Shown here: positions 13,201-23,112 of the stretch, piece after piece
How the letters are laid out: each line of letters starts with the position of its first letter
How positions within the stretch are numbered: position 1 is the stretch's first letter
NCBI GenBank assembly: GCA_947471745.1
Contig: CANJKZ010000423.1
Coordinates: 434,001-498,000 of the forward strand
Reading direction: 5' to 3'
DNA: 64,000 nucleotides
Source of the DNA: Closterium sp. Naga37s-1
Lineage: Eukaryota; Streptophyta; Zygnematophyceae; Desmidiales; Closteriaceae
Position numbers and translations under genes: made by a program
Notes under the pieces: generated by a model
The model's database searches: none
The model's input: the letters and a program-made list of their open reading frames with translations, nothing else
What the model was told of the DNA's origin: nothing

Positions 13201-16200
13201 GCCTGGACGCCGACCTGGGCGCCTGGAAGGCGTCCTGGGAGGCTGGACGCCGACCTGGGCGTCTAGACGGCGTCCTGGGCGTCTGGACGCCGACCTAGGC
13301 ATCTGGACGGCGTCCTGGGCGCCTGGACGGCGTCCGGGGAGGCCGAACGCCGACCTGGGCGCCTGGACGCCGACCTGGGCGTCTGCACGGCGTCTTGGGC
13401 ACCCGGAGGCCGACCTAGGCGTCTGGACGTCGACCTGGGTGCTGGGACACCTCTTCTGGGGACGCCGGTCTGGTGTAGCCGGCGTACGAATGGGCTGGGC
13501 GACCAGGCGTGGTTGCTTGGTCGACCAAGTTACCCGGGCAACGAAGTTCTGCGGAGGTGTGCGACAGTGGCCCATGTGGTTTTGACGAAGCCGACCTCGG
13601 TGGTGGTATCCCGAGGTCGACCTGGAGGATCAGGTGCAGACGTGGGCATGTGGTCGACTTGGCGTCTGCGCTGTGCAGGTGACGAGGCACAGCACGCCAA
13701 TCAACTGCGAGCACCTGCGCAGCGGGTCAACCATTGTTCTCAACTTTTTGCTAGTGAAACTCTTGCAGTTTTGCCCTATGAACGCACAAGTGCTAGAGAG
13801 CGACTAAGTGAACGAACGCAGAGATCCCTCCTACCTCGTGCCTAGCCTATAGTCTAGCTCCCGTTGATAGAGTTATCTCCGCATGGTGCGGTGAGCGTGG
13901 ACGGCACACGACTTACCCCTTCAGTCAGGTCGACGTAGTGGTGACTTACCTAATTCGTGTTTGTAGGCCGGCAGCTGTGCGGTAGTCACTATGGTAGGCG
14001 CCGTAGGTGACGCAGGGGTGGTGGACACCCTGGAGGCACGGCTGGAGGACGCGAGGAGACGCCATGAGGCCAACGAGTACGGGCCAAATCTACCGTTGAC
14101 GGTCATCGAGGCAGACATCTGCTCGGTGTGGGCGGAAGAGCACCCTGCTCGACCAGCTTCTCCCCGGCCGGTGAACAACGAGGACGGCGTCGACTTGGGA
14201 GTCAACGCCAGTGGTGACCAAGTCGGCAGCAGCGCGGGAGGCACGTCGAGGCAGCGAGGTGTGATACACGCCGATGAAGTCGGCGGCGTTCAGGGGCGAG
14301 GGATGCGGTCGTCGGCGGCTGCAGGCACCTCACAAGGCGACGTTGGAGGTCGACGAAGCAGTCAGTCGCCGATGTCGGCGACCCACGTGACAGCTGGAGG
14401 GATTTCACCGAGCTACGGCTACTTCAAGTTTACGCCGGACAGGATCTCGGTCACCCCTCTGCTTGTTGGTCGACCTGATATCCTCACCTGGAAGGAAGCC
14501 ATCGAGCCCCAACTGGAGATGGCCGGGCTGATCGGCTTCGACAGGGGCACTATGGCGACGTCGGAGGAACACTACCCCGACTTGCATGCAGAGTTTCGCG
14601 CCGTGCAGTTGCTGACCTTCACGGTCATCTCACGGTGCTGCTCGCCGGGCGTTCAGATTGCCTTGAAGTCGTGCAGGGAGTACCTCGACGCCGGCCACCG
14701 GGCATGGCACTTCATCGAGTCGACGTACCAGGTCACCGACGACCTGTACATCGGCCAACTTGAGGAGCAGCTGTCGCACATACAGATGGGCGAAGAGGAG
14801 ACGGCGACCGGCTACTGCAACCGGGCTCGGCGAATTCTCGCCACCATGAGGATGGCCGGCATGCACTACTCGACGGCGTCGTACCTCACGCACGTTATCA
14901 AAGGGCTTACGAGCAACTACAACTTGCTGAAACGAGTGTCGTTGGCGCCGAGTACTAGGGCGACACTCAACGAGGATTCTCTTACCTCGTACATCCTGCA
15001 GGATGAGGCGATGCAGGAAGCTGAGCGGCCCTCGGAGCTCCTGGCGCAGGTGAACTACGTCGCCCCAGTGAAGCAAGGTAGTCGACCTGGGCAACGTGGG
15101 CAGTCTAGCGGCGGTAGTAGCAGTGGCTGGAAGTCAAACAAGGAAGTCGACAAGAAGAAGTCGGCCAAGGAGAGCGGTCGTGGAGGAGGAAGTCGACGTC
15201 GGGAGTGCTGGCTGTGCGGCGACCCCGACCACCTTTCCTTTGAATGCCCCGACCGCAGTGACTCCGACGACGACGACGCCAAGGGAGGCCGCGGGAGGTC
15301 TGGCAGCCGTCGTCCCCGTCGAGGCAGAAACCAGCCGCGTAAGGAGAAGCAGTCGACCAAGTCGTCGACCTCGGCGAAGGACGCCGACTCCTCTGCTGGC
15401 GGCAAAAGGCGAGACGACAAGGAGGCGTCGTGCTCGCTGGTCGGCGTCGTGGAGCCAACTGTCTCGTTGGCGCCGGAGGCTGGCGAGGACTTCCAGGCGA
15501 TGGAGGCAGCCGTGCAGGCAAACCCGGAAGTAGTCCTGCTCGATAGTGGTTGCTCCCACCACTTGATGGGGATGAAGGAGGTCTTCGTCGACCTGCAGCC
15601 GAGCGGTGCCGTGAAGCACGTGCGTGGCTTCAACGGGGCTCTGTAGGACGTCCAGGGTCGGGGCACGGTCGCCTTGCAAGGGAAGGCCGGGAAGCAGGTG
15701 CTGATCCCTGACGTGCTCTATGTCCCGGGCGTGCACGCGAACCTGCTGTCGGCTGGCCAGCTGAAGGAGAACGGTGTGAGGCTGCAGGAGGATGGCGACG
15801 AGATGCTTCTCGTCTCGGCGGCAGGGGACGTCCTTGGTCGGGCGTCCTACACTGGCCGGGTCCTCTGCACCGACCTGCGTCCTTGCTCGGCAAAGTTGAC
15901 GTCGCCCATGACGGATGTGGTGGCCCTGAGGGCGATAGTCTCGGCGACGAAGTCGACGCCGGACAGGCTGCATGCGAGGCTTGCACACGTCGCCATGGAC
16001 ACCATCCGGAGCTCGGCGAAGCACGAGGTCGCCATTGGGCTGGACCTCAAGTCGGCGTCTGGCGCTGACTCACCGTGTGTCTCGTGTGTCGGCGGGAAGC
16101 TGGCACGACACACCTTCCCCGACCAAGGCTCCGACGCTGACGACGTGCTAGCAGTCGTGCACATCGACCTATGTGGGCCGTTCCGTGTAGCTGCCAAGGA

Positions 16201-19200
16201 CGGCAGCCTTTACTTCTTGCTGCTAAAGGACCGCAAGACCCGCTACGTGTGGGTGAGGCCGGTTGCCAAGAAGTCGGATGCACTGCAGGAGTTCGTGCAG
16301 TGGCTGGCAGTTGCTGAGCGACAGACGAAGAAGTCGGTATTGATGCTGCGCTCAGACCGGGGAGGGGAATTCCTCGGGAAGCAGTTCACCGACTTCGTGA
16401 ACGGCAAGGGAATCGTCTACGTGCAGCACCACTGGTGGCACCTTGCTCTGCGGCAGGCCGTCTGGGTCCGCAACTGCCTGGAGAGGTCGACGTTGCCGCC
16501 GGGTACGACACCATACCAGCTGCTGACCGGGAAGAAGCCCGACTTGTCGCTGGCACGGGTGTGGGGCTGCATGGCGCAGTTCTTGGTCCTCGAGCAGCAG
16601 CGAGGTGGGAAGCTGAAGCCGAAGGCCAGGTGGGGCCTTCACCTCGGCGTGTCGGAGGAGAGCAAGGGCTGGGAGCTCCTCGACATCGCCGACAACCGGG
16701 TGGTCACCACTTCAGACGTGGTGTTCTACGTGAACATGTCGTTGGAGTTGTGGAAGTCGGAGCACGGGCCGACGTCAGGACGGACGTCGACCACAACGCC
16801 GACGGACACCTCGACGGCGACGCTGCCTCTGCTCGCCGAGGCCAGAGAGCTTGCTGATGAGGACGCCGAGGTCGTCCGTCCTCCTTCCCCTCCCCCTGCA
16901 CCCCCTGCCCCTCCCCTCGTGGCCGACCTGCGTGGGCTGACTACCATGTCGGCCTCCGGCGATGAGGGGAGCAGTGGGGCGTCGCCTGTGGCGCCGGCCA
17001 AGAGCATCGCCGGTGGCTGACGTGACGCCCAGCAAGTCGACATGAGAGTGAGGTCGACGCCGGCAGGAGAAGAGCAGGCTGAGGTAAAGCCGACGGTGGT
17101 GAAGTCGGCGAAGGTGGCAGCGGCAAGGCACCAACCGACAGGGGAGCAGGCAGCAGCCAAGTCGACGAAAGAGCAGTCGGCGACAGGGGAGCCGACCACA
17201 GGCGAGAAGTCGGCAGGGACGCCAACTGTGGTGCAGCAGGATGCTGAGGGCAGTGACACCGGCGAAGAGGAAACTGAGCAGACGGACGCCGAGGAGTCCA
17301 CCGACAGCAATGTGGTGGAATTCGGACCACGGAGGACAGGCCGACTTCGGAGGCCGCCTGACTTCTTCGTCCCGACTGCCTTCACCACGGTGTACGACGA
17401 GGTCAACGACGACCAGCTGTACGACGACGCCGAAGAGGATGAAGAATTGCCAGAGCTCGACCCCGACATGCACGCCGACCCCGAGCACCGCTGGGACATC
17501 TCGACGATGACGGTGAAGGAGGTCTTGGCAAGTTGGAAGGGCAAGGCAGTGAAGGCCGCCATGGAGGAGGAAATCCGCAGCCTCATCAGCATGGGAACCT
17601 GGGAGCTGGTCGAACGCCCACCTGGGGTGAACATCATGAAGAACCGGTGGGTGCTGACGACGAAGTACCGCATCGACGACACCGTCGAGCGCGAGAAGGC
17701 GAGGCTGGTCGTGAAGGGCTTCACACAGGTGTATGGCGCCGACTACGACGAGACGTACGCGCCAGTGAGCAGCTATGTCATGCTGAGGATCTTCCTCAGC
17801 AACGTCGCCGTGCTCAACCTCAACCTGATGCAGCTCGACATGAAGAACGCCTTCCTGCAGAGCAAGCTCGACCGGGTGCTGTACATGTACCAGCCGGACC
17901 ACTTCAGTGACGGGAGCGGCCGGGTGTGTAAGCTGCTGAAGAGCCTGTACGGGCTGAAGCAGTCGCCGCTACTGTGGTACAAGGGGCTCAACGACGCTCT
18001 GGTCGGCGCCGGGTGGAAGAAGATCCAGGTCGATGAGGCTCTGTACTTCAAGGTCGACAAGGTGGCCTGTTGGGTGCTGGTCTACGTCGACGACCTTCTC
18101 GCCGCCAGCAGCAGTGCCGAGATGCTGAAGGAGCTGAAGGAGCTGCTGGAGGCCGCCTTCGAGCTGCGGGAGATCTCGCCGGTGCAGAAGTACCTCGGGC
18201 TAGAGATCGTGCGCGACAGGTCGGCGAGGAAGTTGTGGCTCCACCAGCAGGGCTATGCAGACAAGCTTCGTAGGCGTTTTCTCGACGAGGAGCAGACTGG
18301 GCGCACCCCGAAGACGCCGGTCTCGGTCGACGCCTATGCCGAGCTCACCTTCGAGGACGAAGAGGCACAGGAGCGCCAGGAGGAGGAGTACCGGCAGAAG
18401 GTCGGCTCGCTGCAGTTTGCGGCGATAACGACGAGGCCGGACATCGCCTTTTGCCTGCAGCAAGCCGGGGAGCGGCCTCACGGTGAGGAGCGACCAGCAC
18501 TGGCGTGAGGTCGACCGCTGCCTCGCCTACCTCGCCAACACCCGTGACACCGCCCTGGAGTTTGGCGGTGGACTTGAGTCGCTGAAGCTGGTCGGCTACG
18601 TGGACGCCGACGACGCCGGCGACAAGCAGAACCGGACGAGCACGAGCGGCTACGTGTTTGTCTACGGAGGGGCCGCAGTCTCCTGGTCGAGCCAGTGCAT
18701 CAAGTGCGCGACAATGTCGTCGACCGAGTCGGAGTACGTGGCGGCAACAGAAGCCGGCAAGGAGGGATTGTCGACTTCGTTTTCTTCTTGCAGAATTCCG
18801 GCAACTGGACGCCGGGACGCCGACTGTCCTTCGGGTGGACAACAAGTCGGCCATCACAGTCGCCGAGGGCATGGGGTTGACGGGCAACCTCAAGCACATG
18901 GAACGGCGACAAGCCTGGCTGCAGCACATGATGAAGCGTGGGAAGTTCTCACTGAGGTACATCCCGACCGCTGAGCAGCCAGCCGACTTCCTGACGAAGG
19001 CGCTGCACTACCCGGCCTTCAACCGGTGCTCCGTTGCAATCGGCCAGGTGCGCCTGGTCGACGTGGGCGACGGTGACAACGACGTGCAGCAGTAGGTGCC
19101 ATGCCCTCTTGCATGGCTGGTGCGGTGACCGGCGTGCTGTGTGTTGGGTGCACGTCGACGGGCTATTCTCCGAGTGGTGCTGCCGTGTGGGCTGGGGGCC

Positions 19201-21253
19201 CAAGCGTGAACGCGGCAGGGGAGTGTCAACGGGAGTTGTGGTTGGCCCCGTCCTCGCTTGGGCGGAGCCGACTTCGTAGTCGGGTGTGCGGGGAGCGCAG
19301 CCGATCAGTTGCAGTGAGGGCGCCTAGCTGGAGGGCGCCGACGCCTGGACGGCGTCCTGGGCGCCTGGACGCCGACCTGGGCGCCTGGAAGGCGTCCTGG
19401 GAGGCTGGACGCCGACCTGGGCGTCTAGACGGCGTCCTGGGCGCCTGGACGCCGACCTGGGCATCTGGACGACGTCCTGGGCGCCTGGACGGCGTCCTGG
19501 GAGGCTGGACGCCGACCTGGGCGCCTGGACTCCGACATGGGCGCCTGGACGGCGTCCTGGGAGGCTGGACGCCGACCTGGGCGCCTAGACGCCGACCTGG
19601 GCGTCTGCACGGCGTCTTGGGCACCCGGAGACCGACCTAGGCGTCTGGATGTCGACCTGGGTGCTGGGACACCTCTTCTGGGGACGCCGGTCTGGTGTAG
19701 CCGGCGTACGACTGGGCTGGGCGACCAGGCGTGGTTGCCTGGTCGACCAAGTTACCCGGGCGACGAAGTTCTGCGGAGGTGTGCGACGGTCGCCCATGTG
19801 GTTTTGGCGAAGCCGACCTCGGTGGTGGTATCTCGAGGTCGACCTGGAGGATCAGGTGCAGACGAGGCACAGCACGCCAATCAACTGCGAGCACCTGCGA
19901 AGCGGGTGTGCTGCTGTCCTGTGGGTGCAACGCTGTGCAGCCACCTTGCTGCAGCGTTGGCACGCCGTCGACTTGCAGCGTTGGCAGATCGCGATTTTGC
20001 ACTGATGGAGCGCGGTCGACCATGTCGTGCTGGAACACGATCGACCGTGCTACGCTGGCAGTCGACCTGCTTGCATGCTAGCCCGTGATGTTGACAGTGT
20101 TGCTTTGCCATTGTCAACCATTGTTCTCAATTTTTTTGCTAGTGAAACTCTTGCAGTTTTGCCCTGTGAACGCACAAGTGTTAGAGAACGACTAAGTGAA
20201 CGAACGCAGAGATCCCTCCTACCCCGTGCCTAGCCCGTAGTCTAGCTCCCGTTGATATCTCCGCAACACCACCCACAATTACGTGAAAAATGCGTCTACC
20301 CGATACGTTAAAGAAAATGTACAGTAGAGGTTCTTATCATTGGCCATATATACAACAGAGGCCGGGCTGGTTTGATGTTGAGCTGTCCTGTGGAGAGGAA
20401 CAGGGGAGAGGAACAGGGGGGGATTACGGAGGGGGATGGGAGGAAATGAAGAGAGATGTTGACGCCTTTAGCAGTGCCTGTAGTAGTTAGTAGCGCCTTC
20501 GGAATAAAGAACAAGCTTGCAGTTGCTAAGAGGCGAGGGACAGGCAGGAAAGAAGGGATGGGTGGCAGACGGCGGGAGGAGCAAGGGAAGGGGGGAAATG
20601 GAAGTTGCCGTAAACACAGGCTCACCAGGTGTGGGAGTAAGCACATGCCGACGCATGCCAACGACACGCCGAGCGCATGCTGACACATGCCGAGCACATG
20701 CCGAGCACATGCCGAGCACATGCCGATGCACGAGCTGATGCAAGCCGTCCCGATGCATCTCCAGCTGCTGCCACTGCTTCTGCCAGCAGGCTGGTGCTGG
20801 TGTCTCAGCAACAGAATCTTTGTCGTGCTGGTGTCTGCCGCTGGCTCATCGTGGATAACTCTTCAGTATCAGCCACCTCTTTCGGAGCCCCCCTATGCCT
20901 GTCATGTCACCTACAGATGCTGCATCTATACCTCTATCCAGGATTGAGGAAACTCGTAGCATCCCACGACCCCCAGCCTACAGGCTACAGCTATGATCAA
21001 CCCCACACGGCACTACAGGTATTCATCAGCCACTCCTGGCGCTACACCTATCCTTCACCCACCAACTCCTCTTTCGCTGGTGAATCTGCGCGAGTCCTGA
21101 CGCCCCTCTCCTGACCCATCGCCAAGGCTGCTGCTTGCTGCTTATTCCACCAAACTTTATTTAGTCCGTGACTGTTGATGGCACTAACTCCTCTGCTTAC
21201 TGCTGCAGGCTGCAAAGTGGTGTGAAGAGCGCACCAACAGCACATCACTGTGA
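7247..21253 (+). CDS. SNX1-like: Sorting nexin, SNX1-type (PX-BAR, retromer-associated)
   Basis: Ten exons with GT-AG borders and matching phases: 7247-7393, 7597-7723, 8233-8372, 9305-9533, 10230-10363, 11031-11099, 11326-11405, 11813-11879, 12161-12295 (or to 12460), 21209-21253. The product is about 390 aa, close to plant SNX1. The PX domain (about residues 20-135) shows [19 protein letters not shown], the proline loop VPPLPDK and the basic segment [12 protein letters not shown], expected to bind endosomal PI3P. A coiled BAR domain follows, predicted to dimerise and curve membranes. ATG 7247 is the only start giving a conventional N-terminus. The donor expected at 12296 is TT, not GT; the next copy of this exon end has GT at 12461, so the transcript may carry 55 extra in-frame residues. 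The short last exon ([14 protein letters not shown], stop) lies 8.7 kb away beyond a Copia insertion and is the least certain part. Confidence 0.85.
7990..8071 (+). repeat. Upstream 5'-part copy of sorting nexin exon 3
   Basis: Almost identical to the first 80 bases of exon 3 (8233-8372), including the preceding CAG acceptor. It stops after the codons for RVARHP and has no donor. Confidence 0.9.
8461..8674 (+). repeat. Two downstream 3'-part copies of sorting nexin exon 3 (151-bp period)
   Basis: Copies at 8461-8523 and 8612-8674 repeat the exon 3 end (coding [19 protein letters not shown]) with its GTGGGT donor. Spacing is 151 bp from the real exon and from each other. Confidence 0.9.
8769..9259 (+). 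repeat. Three upstream 5'-part copies of sorting nexin exon 4
   Basis: Copies begin at about 8769, 9004 and 9132, each directly after a CCAG acceptor and reading (T/M)MEMRK(T/A)SESK. The second has an internal deletion. Only the fourth occurrence (9305) runs into the rest of the exon. Confidence 0.9.
9593..9886 (+). repeat. Two downstream 3'-part copies of sorting nexin exon 4
   Basis: 9593-9695 repeats the coding of [16 protein letters not shown] through VKKQR with the GTGGGTG donor. 9830-9886 is a shorter, more diverged copy. Confidence 0.85.
9951..10154 (+). repeat. Upstream 5'-part copies of sorting nexin exon 5
   Basis: A degenerate copy at 9951-9986 and a clear one at 10086-10154 repeat the start of exon 5 (10230-10363), the latter with its GAGCAG acceptor. 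It breaks off after the codons for EEGP. Confidence 0.8.
10500..10547. repeat. Two intronic palindromes TTTTGAG-N4-CTCAAAA
   Basis: 10500-10517 (core GTGC) and 10530-10547 (core GCGC). Further members in this intron region are near 10703-10724 and 10757-10777 (imperfect), and 11715-11733. Confidence 0.85.
11488..11538 (+). repeat. Downstream 3'-part copy of sorting nexin exon 7
   Basis: Repeats the exon 7 end coding [17 protein letters not shown], followed by the same GTGAGT donor. Confidence 0.9.
12272..12601 (+). repeat. 165-bp tandem duplication of the exon 9 end and intron start
   Basis: 12272-12436 and 12437-12601 align along their length at about 85 percent by eye. Each contains GGGCCGTGCAG, the exon 9 end, but only the second is followed by GT. 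The 165-bp offset keeps the frame open. Confidence 0.8.
12602..13040. other. Sorting nexin intron 9 sequence before the Copia insertion
   Basis: No ORF or repeat that I can assign. Its last bases, AACAC or ACAC, are the left target-site duplicate of the element. Confidence 0.5.
13041..13883 (+). repeat. Copia-1 5' LTR (843 bp)
   Basis: Matches 19224-20265 apart from indels. It contains a GC-rich minisatellite (about 13170-13440) built from variants of GCCTGGACGCCGACCTGGGC. The sequence after the LTR, TGGTGCGGTGAGCG, is in primer-binding-site position but is not the usual initiator-Met type. Confidence 0.9.
13991..15646 (+). pseudogene. gag-pro: Copia-1 gag and protease
   Basis: The frame opens with ATG at 13991 and ends at a TAG (15644). 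It carries a gag capsid-like region, the CCHC zinc knuckle [14 protein letters not shown] (about 15206-15247), a Lys/Arg/Ser-rich linker and the aspartic protease signature [10 protein letters not shown] (about 15536-15565). The reading frame continues unchanged past the TAG, so the stop looks like a point mutation inside protease, possibly CAG to TAG; readthrough is the alternative. Confidence 0.9.
15647..17020 (+). pseudogene. Copia-1 GAG-pre-integrase and integrase, internally deleted
   Basis: In frame with gag. It shows a pre-integrase zinc region ([10 protein letters not shown]...CVSC), the integrase aspartates in [10 protein letters not shown] and LRSDRGGEF, then an abrupt jump near 16430 into [11 protein letters not shown]. 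The stretch that should hold the catalytic Glu (the PQQNG-type motif) is missing, so strand transfer should be dead. It ends at TGA 17018-17020, again without a change of frame. Confidence 0.88.
17021..18482 (+). pseudogene. Copia-1 reverse transcriptase
   Basis: Same frame as the segment above. The RT core is present: [28 protein letters not shown], the catalytic YVDDLL (about 18083-18100) and YLGLEIVRD. After [11 protein letters not shown] the frame is lost near 18470. Confidence 0.9.
18483..19095 (+). pseudogene. Copia-1 RNase H remnant in two frames
   Basis: [10 protein letters not shown] and [13 protein letters not shown] lie in one frame; after about 18780 the match continues in another (VDNKSAI, HMERR, FLTKAL) to a stop at 19093-19095. 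The order of motifs is that of Copia RNase H. Confidence 0.88.
19224..20265 (+). repeat. Copia-1 3' LTR (1042 bp)
   Basis: Preceded by the purine-rich GCGGCAGGGGAG (polypurine tract position). It is longer than the 5' LTR mainly because of an extra segment around 19900-20110 and a different number of minisatellite units. Confidence 0.9.
20684..20723 (+). repeat. CACATGCCGAG short tandem repeat
   Basis: About four 11-bp units in the sorting nexin intron, right of the Copia element. The rest of 20270-21208 shows no recognisable gene. Confidence 0.7.
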
Positions 21254-21672
21254 GGAGCAGACGTGGAGACAACAAATCACTGTGATTCCATGGCTGGGCT
21301 GTTTTGCCACAGGATGCGATGTTGCTGTGTTTCTTTGAGGGGGATGCGTACGGAGTTCTGCTGCTCTGCTCAAGTGGGTGACATTTTCTGCATTTATTGT
21401 CTTAATCGCCTCAAATCTGCTTCCTTCCTTTGACTGTTTTCTTGTAACCGCTTACCCCGCTCTCTCCCCCAAACACTTCCCTCTCTGCTGCTTCTGCTGC
21501 TGCTCCGGCTCCCGGCTCCTGAAATTCCCATTCCAGAAGAGACATCTGCTGCTGCTCCCCTCCTCCTCCTCCGCTTCTGATGCTGCTGCTCCTGCTGCTG
21601 CTCTTTCCCTCACCCTCCTCCACCACCTCCTTTTCAACCACCGGTTTTTCCCTCTCTGTTGATGCCACCGAG
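21254..21672. other. Sorting nexin 3' flank, convergent with the formin
   Basis: No supported ORF; T-rich with CTG/CCT microsatellites (21480-21650). Confidence 0.5.
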
Positions 21673-21698
21673 TGTTTTTTGAGAATTCTCAAAAAACA
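21673..21698. repeat. Perfect 26-bp palindrome with core GAGAATTCTC
   Basis: Six T, GAGAATTCTC and six A, bounded by TG and CA. It is the longest perfect member of the TTTTGAG-N4-CTCAAAA family in the window. Confidence 0.9.
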
Positions 21699-21764
21699 TT
21701 CAACCACCTGTTTTTCCCTCTCTGTTGATGCCACCGCAGCAGCTGGGGCTGCTGGCATGCCCAC

Positions 21765-22045
21765 TCAAGCGGACACATCGGCTGCTGTCTTTTTCTTGAC
21801 AACTTTCTTCTTAACAGTCTTCTTCTCCCCGCCTCCCTCCGCCCCATCCGCGCCCTCCCCAGCAGCCCCATCCTTCTTCTAGACCACATTCTTTTTCTTC
21901 CCTCACTCAAGCAGACGCATCGGCTGCTACCTTTTTCTTGACAACTTTCTTCTTTACAGTCTTCTTCTCCCCCCCTCCCTCTGCCCCATCCGCACTCTCC
22001 CCAGCAGCCCCATCCTTCTTCTAGACCACATTCTTTTTCTTCCCT
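21765..22045 (-). repeat. Two copies of the formin terminal coding end in its 3' flank (about 141-bp period)
   Basis: Read on the minus strand, each repeats the coding of [12 protein letters not shown] with downstream sequence; the upstream one includes the ADASA-stop end. They lie beyond the formin stop at 22049, so the terminal exon has downstream 3'-part copies like the internal exons. Confidence 0.85.
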
Positions 22046-22048
22046 CAC

Positions 22049-23112
22049 TCAAGCAGACGCATCGGCTGCTACCTTTTTCTTGACAACTTTCTTCTTTACA
22101 GTCTTCTTCTCCCCACCTCCCTCTGCCCCATCCGCACCCTCTCCTGCAGCCCCATCCTTCTTCTTGACCACTTTTTTCTTCACCACCTTCTTTTTCTTTC
22201 CCTCACCCGCCTCCCCTTCAGCCGGCCCTTCCCCTTCGGCAGCTTTCTTTTTCTTAATGACTTTCTTCACCACTTTCTTTACCATTTTTTTCTTTCCACC
22301 CTCCTTCGCCCCTTCCTCCCCTGCTGCCGCCCCTGCTGCTGCTGCGTCTCCCTCCTTTGCACCACCTGCTGCCGCTGCTGCACCCGATGCCCCTGCTGCT
22401 GCCGCTGCCCCGTCTGCTGGCTTGTCTCCTGTCCCCTCCTCCTCGTCCTCCTCACTGTCACTATCGTCGTCATCACTACTTGATTCCACCTCACTCACCT
22501 CCGATTCCTTCCCTGCCTCCTCCTTCCCTCCCTCCTTCGCTCCCTCCTTCCCCTCACCACTCTTCTTTTCATCCTTCTTTGCATCTCCACCGTCCTTTTT
22601 CTCATCCTTCTTTGCATCTCCACCGTCCTTTTTCTCATCCTTCTTTGCATCTCCACCGTCCTTTTTCTCATCCTTCTTCTCCTCCTTCTCATCCTTCTTC
22701 TCATCCTCATCATCATCATTATCATTTGCCACGTGGCGCTTCTTAATAGCAGCCAGCATATTAACCGGCCCCTTCTTCTTCTCCTCCTTCCCCTCTCCTT
22801 CCTTCTCCCCATCCTTCTCCCCATCCTTCTCCCCATCCTTCTTCCCATCCTCTCCCCCCTCCGCTCCCTCCTCCCCTCCCCCCCCTCCCCCTTCCTTCTC
22901 CTTTGCTTCTTTCGCCTCCTGTGCTGCTTTCTCCTTTGCTGCTTTCGCCGCCTTCTCAGCTGCCTTTTTCTCCTCCAGTGCCTTCTTCTTTTGGTCCTCA
23001 ATCTCTTTCTTCTTCTCCTTCTCGATCCGCTTTATCTCCACTTCCGCGTTCTTTATGTTCTCGTCTTGAGACTTTTTGAACGACTGCACGAAATTGTGAA
23101 GCACGGTAGCAA
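22049..23112 (-). CDS. Formin exon 15: FH2 end and long charged tail
   Basis: [20 protein letters not shown] and [13 protein letters not shown] complete FH2. About 310 further residues are Lys/Glu/Gly/Ala-rich, with repeats of [11 protein letters not shown], an acidic [16 protein letters not shown] patch, an Ala/Gly block and basic [15 protein letters not shown] segments before the stop at 22049. Typical plant class II formins end soon after FH2, so this tail is unusual. A microtubule- or nucleic-acid-binding role for the basic part is only a guess. Confidence 0.9.

Larger units (their letters stand above)
13041..20265 (+). mobile_element. Degenerate Ty1/copia LTR retrotransposon in the last intron of the sorting nexin
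   Basis: Direct LTRs begin TGTCAACGGGAG at 13041 and 19224 and end ...CTCCGCA. ACAC flanks both sides (13037-13040 and 20266-20269), a 4-5 bp target-site duplication. The order gag, protease, integrase, reverse transcriptase, RNase H is Copia type. It has the same orientation as the host gene. It is broken by two in-frame stops (15644, 17018), an in-frame loss in integrase near 16430, and frameshifts near 18470 and 18780. Confidence 0.95.

Noticed and set aside
13041-20265. Copia-1 as a functional element
   Set aside because: Integrase core deletion, two stops and two frameshifts make autonomous activity implausible.
22080-23069. 329-codon plus-strand ORF rich in Ser/Phe/Pro
   Set aside because: Exact antisense of the formin tail; composition mirrors its Lys/Glu codons.
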